Source: Urechidicola croceus
Lineage (GTDB): Bacteria > Bacteroidota > Bacteroidia > Flavobacteriales > Flavobacteriaceae
Assembly: GCF_001761325.1 (NCBI RefSeq)
Contig: NZ_CP017478.1
Location: 1,447,501 to 1,511,500, forward strand
Reading direction: 5' to 3'
Length of the DNA: 64,000 bases
The notes under the pieces were generated by a model. It worked only from the letters and a program-made list of their open reading frames with translations, was not told where the DNA came from and did no database searches. A program made the position numbers and the translations under genes. The stretch's first letter is position 1; each line of letters begins with the position of its first letter. Positions 54,675-62,801 of the stretch are shown here, in pieces.

Positions 54675-54813
54675 TTCATATTGGTATATTTTTATTTGAT
54701 ATAATCACAACACATGTAAAATCCGATAAAACTTCATTGAAGTTTGCTTTGAGATTCTTAGATATGTATTCCAATTAATCATTCTTTGTTTTTATTTTGA
54801 CAAATCAAAACTA
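54675..54813 (-). ncRNA. Candidate small RNA between divergent genes
   Basis: TAGTTTTG (complement of 54806-54813), a -7 match on the minus strand, would start a transcript of about 150 bases ending at the hairpin-T terminator at 54648-54674. The only open frame is 25 codons (starting near 54778) and looks unlike a protein. Speculative, based on promoter and terminator alone. Confidence 0.3.
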
Positions 54814-54826
54814 CAAAATAAATTAA

Positions 54827-54834
54827 TACATTTG
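54827..54834 (+). promoter_or_regulatory. -7 element of the DUF1684 gene
   Basis: TACATTTG, 17 bases before the ATG at 54852. Confidence 0.55.
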
Positions 54835-54851
54835 ACCTAAATTTTAAATAG

Positions 54852-55469
54852 ATGAAAAATCTAATAACACTTTTTTTATTATCATTATTTATTAGCAGCT
54901 GTGCACAAGAAAAAAAATTTACACATATTGAAGAAATTGAACACTTTCAATATAAATTAAATGTTGAATATTCTGATAAAAAAACAACTCCATTAAAAGA
55001 TAAAGATTTTAAAAAATTTAAGAATTTAGAGTTTTTTCCTATTAACTCATCTTACAAAATAGTGGCCGATTTCATTAGTACTCCCAATGAGCCAATTTTT
55101 GAAATGCCAACTACAACAGATAGGAAACCGCTTTATACTCAATATGGAATTGCAACCTTTCTATTAGATAATAAAGAATTCACATTAAGAATATATCAAA
55201 ATCAAAAATTAATGATTGACCCTGAATATGAAGATTATCTTTTTATCCCATTTACAGATTTAACTAATGGTAATGAAACCTATGATGCTGGACGTTATAT
55301 AGATATTAGATTTGAAGATATAAAAAATGGTAAAATCACGTTCGATTTTAATAAAGCATATAATCCATATTGTGCATACAATGACAAATACTCATGCCCA
55401 ATTCCGCCAAAAGAAAATGATTTAGCTGTTGAAATAAAAGCAGGTGTTTTGGCTTTTCACAAAAATTAA
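54852..55469 (+). CDS. DUF1684 lipoprotein
   Basis: 205 residues. Lipobox ISSC near residue 17. The DUF1684 signature is visible: FFPINSSYKIVADF, TTTDRKPLYTQYGIATFLLD, EDYLFIPFTDLTNGNETYDAGRYID, DFNKAYNPYCAYNDKYSCPIPP. Function unknown. Its stop overlaps that of crcB by 4 bases (convergent). Confidence 0.9.
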   Translation: MKNLITLFLLSLFISSCAQEKKFTHIEEIEHFQYKLNVEYSDKKTTPLKDKDFKKFKNLEFFPINSSYKIVADFISTPNEPIFEMPTTTDRKPLYTQYGIATFLLDNKEFTLRIYQNQKLMIDPEYEDYLFIPFTDLTNGNETYDAGRYIDIRFEDIKNGKITFDFNKAYNPYCAYNDKYSCPIPPKENDLAVEIKAGVLAFHKN

Positions 55470-55840
55470 AATACTGTTTTAGTCAAATACAAACCACTAA
55501 AAACAGCACCTAAACCTATTACAAAAGTTACAATTGTATAGATAAAAAAGTTTAAAAAATCACCTGATTTTAATAACCCTACATTTTCATAAGCAAAGGT
55601 TGAAAAAGTAGTAAAACCGCCACAAAAACCAGTGGCTAATAATAAAGTTTGATTTTGAGAAAATGTATTGTTTTTAATTGCCAAACCAAGTATAATACCA
55701 ATAAATAAACTCCCTAATACATTTGCTACTAATGTTCCATAAGGAATTCCACTTGTCGAGTTATTCAATATTTTTCCAATAAAATATCTAGCAACACTTC
55801 CAAAACCACCTCCAATAAAAACTAATATTGCTTGTTTCAT
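55466..55840 (-). CDS. crcB: Fluoride ion channel CrcB/Fluc
   Basis: 124 residues, four membrane helices. Motifs: GGGFGSVARYFIGK, GTLVANVLGSLFIGII, GFCGGFTTFSTFAYE. It exports fluoride as a dual-topology dimer. No fluoride riboswitch was recognised in the 44 bases upstream. Confidence 0.95.
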   Translation of the reverse strand: MKQAILVFIGGGFGSVARYFIGKILNNSTSGIPYGTLVANVLGSLFIGIILGLAIKNNTFSQNQTLLLATGFCGGFTTFSTFAYENVGLLKSGDFLNFFIYTIVTFVIGLGAVFSGLYLTKTVF

Positions 55841-55884
55841 ATTATATTTTTCGCCAATCTCATCTTATTTCAGCATGACGCTAA

Positions 55885-56850
55885 TTATGGTTTGAAATTA
55901 TTAGTATCAATCCAATTCCACTTACCTGTTACAGTTCCTTTATTTAATGTAATAATTCCAGGATTTGCACGAATAATAGTTTTCAAAACTGTACCATCTA
56001 CAAAAAGCCATTCAAAATCAAAATTATTGTCTTTATTCAACACCAATAAATCATCTATATATGAAGATGACAAACCATAAACAGTATATCCATTTGCTTT
56101 AGCCAAAGCAGTTGTTTTTTGAATATTTACAAAACCTTCTTTATCAGAAATATCAATATCATAAGCAACGACAAACATTACTTTATCTTTATTTAGTAGT
56201 TCATCTGTCAAATCTTCACCATCGTTTGTTTCTAAAAAGAAATCATGAACTTTGGGCAATCCATCAATTGCAATTTCTTTCATTCCTTCTTGAATATTTT
56301 TCCCTACAGCATATGGTCTGAAATCAATTAATGGTAAGTGAATTAAAACGTGGTAGGTTATGTATAAAAAAACAATTAATGATCCGAAGGAAATCCACTT
56401 TAAAAGAGGTTTACTTACTAATGGTGTTATATTTTTAACTGTAAATATTAAAAATGCAATTAAAAAGATTAATAGTACATTTTTATTAAATGTTTGCCAT
56501 GGTGTAAGTTTAATAGCATCACCAAAACAGCCACAATCTGTTACTTTATCATAATAAGCCGAATACCAAGTTAAAAATAAAAATATCAAGGTTAAAAAGA
56601 ATAAACTCCAAACTGTGAATTTTGGTTTAAAACCTATTAACAACATCACTCCTAGCATTATTTCTGCTAAAATCAAAAGAATAGAAAAAGGTAATGCGTA
56701 TGGAATTAAATATTCCATATTCAACACATCAGCACTAAAATATTCTTGAAATTTATAGGCAGAGCCTAATGGATCAACCAATTTTACAAATCCTGAAAAA
56801 ATGAATGTTGCCGCTACAAATATTCTTGCTAAAAGTGTTAAAATCTTCAT
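55885..56850 (-). CDS. DoxX/MauE-like membrane protein (BT_3928-type)
   Basis: 321 residues. N-terminal four-helix DoxX-like unit (IFVAATFIFSGFVKLVDPLGSAYKFQEYF), the DCGCFGDAIKLTPWQTFNKN motif shared with MauE-type proteins, and a C-terminal periplasmic domain (from about 200) with thioredoxin-like secondary structure but no CxxC. Together with DUF1599 downstream-in-context this is a common flavobacterial gene order as I recall. Probably acts in membrane redox chemistry. Confidence 0.82.
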   Translation of the reverse strand: MKILTLLARIFVAATFIFSGFVKLVDPLGSAYKFQEYFSADVLNMEYLIPYALPFSILLILAEIMLGVMLLIGFKPKFTVWSLFFLTLIFLFLTWYSAYYDKVTDCGCFGDAIKLTPWQTFNKNVLLIFLIAFLIFTVKNITPLVSKPLLKWISFGSLIVFLYITYHVLIHLPLIDFRPYAVGKNIQEGMKEIAIDGLPKVHDFFLETNDGEDLTDELLNKDKVMFVVAYDIDISDKEGFVNIQKTTALAKANGYTVYGLSSSYIDDLLVLNKDNNFDFEWLFVDGTVLKTIIRANPGIITLNKGTVTGKWNWIDTNNFKP

Positions 56851-56860
56851 TTATATATGG

Positions 56861-57400
56861 TTATTTTTTGTTTAAGTGAATCAATGCGAAAACTGCATAA
56901 TTAATCATATCTTGATAATTAGCATCTATACCTTCAGAAACTAAAGTTTTTCCTTTATTATCTTCAATTTGTTTTACTCTTAATAATTTTTGCAAAATTA
57001 AATCTGTTAAAGAACTAACACGCATATCTCTCCAAGCCTCACCGTAATCGTGATTTTTATTCTCCATTAAAGATTTTGTAACTCCAATATGCTTATCATA
57101 CAATTCTGTTGCTTCTTCAGTCTTTAAATCTGGATTATCCACTACTCCTTTTTCCAATTGAATCAAAGCCATGATAGAATAGTTAATAATTCCTATAAAT
57201 TCTGAAACTTCTCCTTCATCAACTTTGCGTGTAGTATTTTCTTGCAATTGACGAATTCGTTGGGCTTTTATAAAAATTTGGTCTGTTAAAGATGGTAATC
57301 TCAATATCCTCCAAGCACTTCCATAATCTTTCATTTTATTGATAAACAGTGATCGACAAATGTTAATTATGTCATCATATTGTTTTGAGGTATTGTTCAT
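56861..57400 (-). CDS. DUF1599 protein with internal duplication
   Basis: 179 residues built from two similar halves: MKDYGSAWRILRLPSLTDQI...RIRQLQ and NHDYGEAWRDMRVSSLTDLI...RVKQIEDN, each followed by a helix with IINYSIMALIQL or MINYAVFALIHL. DUF1599 proteins are thought to be nucleotide-related, but no reaction is known to me. 11 bases upstream of the DoxX-like gene, same transcript. Confidence 0.87.
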   Translation of the reverse strand: MNNTSKQYDDIINICRSLFINKMKDYGSAWRILRLPSLTDQIFIKAQRIRQLQENTTRKVDEGEVSEFIGIINYSIMALIQLEKGVVDNPDLKTEEATELYDKHIGVTKSLMENKNHDYGEAWRDMRVSSLTDLILQKLLRVKQIEDNKGKTLVSEGIDANYQDMINYAVFALIHLNKK

Positions 57401-57466
57401 ATATCTTAATTTATTTTGTGTAAATTTCGGATAAATTTAAGGAAATAAAAAATATAGTTTATCCCA

Positions 57467-58048
57467 ATGAAAAAAATAGCAGTTTTTTGCGGAGCAAGTA
57501 TTGGATTCAATCCTATTTATAAAAAAGAAGCACAAAATGTTGGTGCTTACTTTGGGAAGAATAATATCGGTCTTGTTTATGGAGGTGGTAAAATTGGGAT
57601 GATGGGAGCACTTGCTGATGAATTATTACGACATAATGGTGAAGTCATTGGAATAATACCACATTTATTAAAACATGAAGAAGTTGTTCATTCAGATATT
57701 ACTCAAGTAATTGTTACTAAAAAAATGAGTACTCGTAAGGTTAAAATGAGTAAACTCGTAGATGGATATATAACTTTGGCTGGTGGATTTGGGACTTTAG
57801 ATGAAGTTTTTGAAGTACTTACTCTAGGACAACTTGGTATTGAAAAAAAACCTATTGGATTTTTAAACACTAATGGTTATTTCAATCATATAATTGCTCA
57901 ACTAGATTTTATGGTAAATGAAGGTTTCCTTAAACAAGCAAATCGAGATATGGTTTTAATAAGTGATTCAATAGAAGAATTAATTGAAAAAATGTATACT
58001 TATAAACCAGTTGAAATGACCAAAATTGTAAACACTACAGTAAAATAG
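57467..58048 (+). CDS. LOG-family nucleoside 5'-monophosphate phosphoribohydrolase
   Basis: 193 residues. The family motif PGGxGTxxE appears as AGGFGTLDEVFE, with Ala for Pro; GLVYGGGKIGMMGALAD is the phosphate-binding block. It cleaves the base from nucleoside monophosphates (cytokinin-type activation in plants; lysine decarboxylase is an old misnomer). Confidence 0.9.
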   Translation: MKKIAVFCGASIGFNPIYKKEAQNVGAYFGKNNIGLVYGGGKIGMMGALADELLRHNGEVIGIIPHLLKHEEVVHSDITQVIVTKKMSTRKVKMSKLVDGYITLAGGFGTLDEVFEVLTLGQLGIEKKPIGFLNTNGYFNHIIAQLDFMVNEGFLKQANRDMVLISDSIEELIEKMYTYKPVEMTKIVNTTVK

Positions 58049-58078
58049 ACAAAAATAGCACACATTTAAACATATTTA

Positions 58079-58903
58079 ATGACAATTAATTGTAACGGAA
58101 AACTAATTGATTTATCAACTCCCAAAGTAATGGGAATACTCAATATTACTCCAGACTCATTTTACGACGGAGGAAAATATAGTTCAGATATTGATATTCT
58201 ATCCCAAACAGAGAGAATGCTTAATGATGGAGCCACTTTTATTGATATTGGCGCCTATTCTTCTCGTCCTAATGCTGAACATATATCTGAAGATGAAGAA
58301 CTAAAAAGATTGAATCCTACACTAGAACTTATCATAAAAAAATTTCCAAACTGTTTAATTTCAATAGATACATTTAGAAGTAATGTTGCTAAAAAAAGTA
58401 TTGAAATTGGTGCTTGTATGATTAACGATATTTCTGGTGGAACAATGGATGAAAAGATGTATGCAACAATTGGGGAATTAAAAGTTCCATATGTTTTAAT
58501 GCATATTAAAGGAACTCCACAAACAATGCAAAGCAAAAATCAATATGAGAATATTATCCAGGACTTAATGTATTACTTTTCAGAAAAAATTAATATTTTA
58601 AGAAATCACAAAGTGAACGATATTATTATTGATCTAGGTTTTGGTTTTGGAAAAAGTTTGGATCAAAATTACAAACTACTTAATGAATTGTCTCATTTTA
58701 AAAGATTTGACTTACCTATTTTAACTGGAATTTCTCGAAAATCTATGTTATACAAACTTCTAAATATTTCGTCGGATGATGCATTAAACGCAACATCAAT
58801 TGCAAATACAATTGCGCTTCAAAATGGTACGAAAATCTTAAGAGTACATGATGTTAAAGAGGCTTTAGAATCTATCAAAATTGTTGAACAATTATCTCTA
58901 TAA
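58079..58903 (+). CDS. folP: Dihydropteroate synthase
   Basis: 274 residues. VMGILNITPDSFYDGGKY, IDIGAYSSRPNAE, ISIDTFRSNVA, MINDISGG, DLGFGFGKSLDQN and ISRKSMLY mark the pterin and pABA sites. Folate pathway; target of sulfonamides. Followed 40 bases later by cdaA, a gene order common in Bacteroidota. Confidence 0.96.
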   Translation: MTINCNGKLIDLSTPKVMGILNITPDSFYDGGKYSSDIDILSQTERMLNDGATFIDIGAYSSRPNAEHISEDEELKRLNPTLELIIKKFPNCLISIDTFRSNVAKKSIEIGACMINDISGGTMDEKMYATIGELKVPYVLMHIKGTPQTMQSKNQYENIIQDLMYYFSEKINILRNHKVNDIIIDLGFGFGKSLDQNYKLLNELSHFKRFDLPILTGISRKSMLYKLLNISSDDALNATSIANTIALQNGTKILRVHDVKEALESIKIVEQLSL

Positions 58904-58943
58904 TATTTAATTATAATTTTATTACATTTACAAAAATCAATTT

Positions 58944-59717
58944 ATGCTCGACTTTTTAGACTATTCTTTTTTAGACGTTCTTGACGTTGTGCTCGTAGCA
59001 ATACTTCTCTATTATATCTACAAATTACTTCGTGGAAGTGTTGCAATTAATATTTTTATTGGTATTACTATCATTTTCTTAATGTGGAAAATTACGCAAG
59101 TATTGGAAATGGAAATGTTAAGTGGTATTTTGGGTACGTTAATCAGTGGTGGTGTTATTGCTCTTATCGTAGTATTCCAACAAGAAATCAGGAAGTTTTT
59201 ATTGATGCTCGGAACAACAAACTTTGCTTCAAAACGAAATTTTTTAAAACAATTGAAATTTCTTAAAGGCGATGTTTATATTGAAACTGATGTCGAAACA
59301 ATAGTGAATTCTTGTGAATCGATGGGTAAAGCGAAAACTGGAGCATTAATAGTTTTTGAGAGAAGTCAAAGTTTAGATTTTGTAAAATCCTTAGGTGACA
59401 GAATGAATGCAGAAGTAAATGCGCCAATTCTTGAAAGTATTTTTTATAAAAATAGTCCGCTGCACGATGGTGCAATAATTATAAAAGACAATACAATAGT
59501 AGCAACTAGAGTTGTACTACCACTATCAAATAAAGACCTACCTACTCGTTTTGGGTTGCGTCATAGAGCCGCTATAGGAATTACTGAAAAAACGGATGCT
59601 GTATGTATTGTAGTATCTGAAGAAACTGGTAAAACTTCTTATATTAAAGATGGAGAATTTGTATTATTTGACAATCAATTTATTTTAATTGAAACTTTAA
59701 AAAATGATTTAACTTAA
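58944..59717 (+). CDS. cdaA: Diadenylate cyclase (c-di-AMP synthesis), CdaA type
   Basis: 257 residues. Three N-terminal membrane helices, then the DisA-N domain with the catalytic DGA in SPLHDGAIII and RHR in FGLRHRAAIG. It makes c-di-AMP from two ATP at the membrane, controlling osmolyte and cell-wall balance. Confidence 0.95.
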   Translation: MLDFLDYSFLDVLDVVLVAILLYYIYKLLRGSVAINIFIGITIIFLMWKITQVLEMEMLSGILGTLISGGVIALIVVFQQEIRKFLLMLGTTNFASKRNFLKQLKFLKGDVYIETDVETIVNSCESMGKAKTGALIVFERSQSLDFVKSLGDRMNAEVNAPILESIFYKNSPLHDGAIIIKDNTIVATRVVLPLSNKDLPTRFGLRHRAAIGITEKTDAVCIVVSEETGKTSYIKDGEFVLFDNQFILIETLKNDLT

Positions 59718-59733
59718 AATTATTAAAACACTA

Positions 59734-61494
59734 TTAACTTGCCTCTTTTTTAAATTGCATGTCATATAAATTACTGTAATAACCATCCTTTTCAAGTAAT
59801 TCTTTGTGAGTACCTTGCTCAACTATAAGCCCCTTATCCATTACAATAATTTTATCAGCCTTTTGAATTGTAGTTAATCGATGTGCAATTATAATTGATG
59901 TTTGATTTTGAGTAATTTTATCTGTTGCATCTTGGATTAATTGTTCAGAATATGAATCAATTGACGAAGTAGCTTCGTCTAAAATTAAAATACTTGGATT
60001 ACTAACATATGCTCTTAAAAAGGCTATTAACTGTCGTTGACCTGAAGACAGCATTACTCCTCTTTCTTTAACATTGTAGTCATAGCCATTAGGCAAGCTC
60101 GTAATAAATTCGTGAATTCCTATTTCTTTTGCTGCTACTTTTACATCATCTAATGAGATCTTCTTATCTAAAACAATATTTTTATAGATGGTATCAGAAA
60201 ATAAAAAAACATCTTGTAATACAACTGCTACATTTTTACGTAAAGTTGGTATTGTATACTCTTTAATATTTTTATTATCTATTTTAATTTCACCCGAGTT
60301 TATATCATAAAATCTATTAATTAGGTTAATAATTGTAGATTTTCCTGCTCCAGTTGCACCTACTATTGCTACTGTTTCTCCTTTATTCACTTTAAAAGAA
60401 ATTCCTTTTAACACTTCCTCATTATTGACATAACTAAACCGAACATTTTCAAACAAAATTGTTCCTTTAAAATGATTAGCTTCAATAATACCATTTGCGT
60501 CAATATGGCTTTCAGTATCAATTATTTCAAATACTCTTTCTCCAGCCACAATACCCATTTGAAGTGTATTAAATTTATCGGCTATTTGTCTTAATGGCCT
60601 AAACAACATTTGTGAAATCATGATAAAAAACATTATTTCACCTATTGTCGTTTGTGTCTCTTCCGCTATAATTTGAAAACCTCCATACCAAACAATTAAA
60701 CCCAAAGCAATTGACGTTAAAACTTCTGCTATTGGAAAAAAAATGGAGTAATATAAAACTGTTTTTACCCAAGCTTTTTTGTGCTTATTATTAATATCAT
60801 AAAACTTTTTATATTCAATTTTCTCACGATTGAATAGTTGAACAATATTCATTCCAGTAACCCGCTCTTGAATAAAACCATTAAGATTTGCTGCTTGTAA
60901 CCTTACTTCTTTGAAAGAAACTTTTACAGCCTTTTGAAATAATTGTGTAGCATATACTAATATTGGTAAAATAACTAGATTAATGATTGCCAATCTCCAA
61001 TTAACAACGGTCATTACAATTATTGCTACTAACATTGTTAATAGATCTACAATTATCATAAAAAATCCTTGCCCAAAAAAACTAGCAATACGCTCAATAT
61101 CAGTAATAACTCTTGTTACTAATTGCCCTACTGAAGATTTATCAAAATAAGACATCCTAAAATTAAGCATGTGCTTATATAGTTGCATTCTAATATCTTT
61201 GATGATATTAAACCCTAATTGATTCGCAATAAAAATAAATGAAAAACGTGTAAATGATTCTACTAATAAGAGCATAAACATTAGTGTAATAAAATAAACT
61301 AGTTTTGGTTTATCTTTAACTTCAATTGCAAAATCTATTGCATATAATAATAAGTATGGCCTAGCAACTGCTAACCCAGATAATAAAACTGCAGAAACCA
61401 AAGCAATAATAAATTGTAATCTATACTTTTTTGAGTATTTCATCAATCTCTTAAAAACTTTTAAGTCTAATGCTTTTACCTTTTTATTACTCAT
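59734..61494 (-). CDS. ABC exporter, fused membrane and ATPase domains
   Basis: 586 residues: six-helix exporter membrane domain (to about 330) and ATPase with Walker A GATGAGKST, signature LSSGQRQ (Ser in place of the second residue Gly), Walker B SILILDEATSS and H-loop IIAHRLTT. Resembles the MsbA/MdlB-like half-transporters working as dimers. Its start overlaps the truA end by 8 bases. Confidence 0.92.
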   Translation of the reverse strand: MSNKKVKALDLKVFKRLMKYSKKYRLQFIIALVSAVLLSGLAVARPYLLLYAIDFAIEVKDKPKLVYFITLMFMLLLVESFTRFSFIFIANQLGFNIIKDIRMQLYKHMLNFRMSYFDKSSVGQLVTRVITDIERIASFFGQGFFMIIVDLLTMLVAIIVMTVVNWRLAIINLVILPILVYATQLFQKAVKVSFKEVRLQAANLNGFIQERVTGMNIVQLFNREKIEYKKFYDINNKHKKAWVKTVLYYSIFFPIAEVLTSIALGLIVWYGGFQIIAEETQTTIGEIMFFIMISQMLFRPLRQIADKFNTLQMGIVAGERVFEIIDTESHIDANGIIEANHFKGTILFENVRFSYVNNEEVLKGISFKVNKGETVAIVGATGAGKSTIINLINRFYDINSGEIKIDNKNIKEYTIPTLRKNVAVVLQDVFLFSDTIYKNIVLDKKISLDDVKVAAKEIGIHEFITSLPNGYDYNVKERGVMLSSGQRQLIAFLRAYVSNPSILILDEATSSIDSYSEQLIQDATDKITQNQTSIIIAHRLTTIQKADKIIVMDKGLIVEQGTHKELLEKDGYYSNLYDMQFKKEAS

Positions 61495-62239
61495 TTTTTA
61501 ATTTTGACTTAGGGTATTGAATGTTTGTCAAAAATAAGCCTTTTGCAGGAACTGAGAAACCCGCTTCACTTCTATCTCGACTTTCAATTATATCTACTAT
61601 TTCTTCTATTGAATTTTTACCTAATCCAATATTAATAAGTGTACCTACAATTGCTCGCACCATATTTCGCAAGAATCTGTCGGCAGTAATATGAAAAACT
61701 AACATATTATCTGTCTTTACCCAATAAGCTTCTTTAATATCGCAGTTGTATGTATTCACATCTGTATTAGACTTTGAAAAACATTTAAAATCAGTATAAT
61801 TTAATAATATAGAAGCTGCTTTATTCATTTTTTCAACATCCAATTGATACCTATATAATTGCCATGTAGTATCTAGTAAAAATGGATTTCTCCCAAGATA
61901 AATTCGATATTCATAACTTCTACTTGTTGCATGAAATCGTGTGTGTGCTTTTTCATGAACTTTAAAAATATTATAAATAACTATATCTTCAGGCAAAAAA
62001 TTATTTAATCGATCCAAAATTAATTGGGTATCAAATTCATTTTCAATATCAAAATGGGCAAACATTTGTGATGCATGAACTCCAGCATCTGTTCTTCCGG
62101 CACCCATAATATTAATGGGTGTTCTTAATAATTTTGACAAACCATCATTAATTTTTTCTTGAACCGAAATGACATTAGGTTGTATTTGCCAACCATGATA
62201 ATTTGTACCTTTATAAGAAAGTTCTAAAAAATATCTCAA
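61487..62239 (-). CDS. truA: tRNA pseudouridine(38-40) synthase
   Basis: 250 residues. Catalytic Asp in GAGRTDAGVHA; YKGTNYHGWQIQP at the N-terminus and DRFLRNMVRAIVG near the C-terminus are typical. Promoter TATATTTG (complement of 62265-62272). Confidence 0.96.
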   Translation of the reverse strand: MRYFLELSYKGTNYHGWQIQPNVISVQEKINDGLSKLLRTPINIMGAGRTDAGVHASQMFAHFDIENEFDTQLILDRLNNFLPEDIVIYNIFKVHEKAHTRFHATSRSYEYRIYLGRNPFLLDTTWQLYRYQLDVEKMNKAASILLNYTDFKCFSKSNTDVNTYNCDIKEAYWVKTDNMLVFHITADRFLRNMVRAIVGTLINIGLGKNSIEEIVDIIESRDRSEAGFSVPAKGLFLTNIQYPKSKLKNE

Positions 62240-62302
62240 CCTAAAAACCTATTTTTGTTGGTTACAAATATACGTTAGTATTTTAGATTGATTTTTTATC
62301 AG

Positions 62303-62800
62303 ATGAAGAAAATTTTATTACTTTCAGACACTCATAGCTACATAGACGACCAAATTTTAAAGTTTGTTAAACAAGCCGATGAAGTGTGGCATGCTGGTGA
62401 TATAGGAGATCTAAATGTTACTGATACTATAAAAAATATTAAACCATTACGTGCGGTATATGGAAATATTGACAATAATGAAGCGAGAATGGAATTTCCA
62501 TTAGATAATAGATTTATTGTTGAAAACGTAGATGTTTGGATTACTCATATTGGCGGATACCCAAATAAATATAATTTTAGAATTCGAGAAGAGATAAAAG
62601 CGAATCCTCCAAAAATTTTTATCAGTGGTCATTCACATACACTCAAAGTTCAATTTGATAAAAAATTAAACTTGTTACATCTAAATCCTGGAGCTGCTGG
62701 AAAACAAGGGTTTCATCAAATAAGAACTATGTTACGTTTTATTATAGACAAAAATGATATAAAGGATATGGAAGTAATTGAATTAGGAAAACGAGGTTAA
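62303..62800 (+). CDS. YfcE/MJ0936-family metallophosphoesterase
   Basis: 165 residues from the ATG at 62303; a TTG at 62288 is less likely. Metal sites: LLSDTHSYID, HAGDIGD, YGNIDNNEARM, and GHSHTLKV. Hydrolyses phosphodiesters or monoesters; natural substrate unknown. Confidence 0.92.
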   Translation: MKKILLLSDTHSYIDDQILKFVKQADEVWHAGDIGDLNVTDTIKNIKPLRAVYGNIDNNEARMEFPLDNRFIVENVDVWITHIGGYPNKYNFRIREEIKANPPKIFISGHSHTLKVQFDKKLNLLHLNPGAAGKQGFHQIRTMLRFIIDKNDIKDMEVIELGKRG

Positions 62801-62801
62801 C

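Noticed and set aside
55841-55884. Fluoride riboswitch upstream of crcB
   Set aside because: The gap is only 44 bases and no riboswitch-like pseudoknot sequence was recognised.
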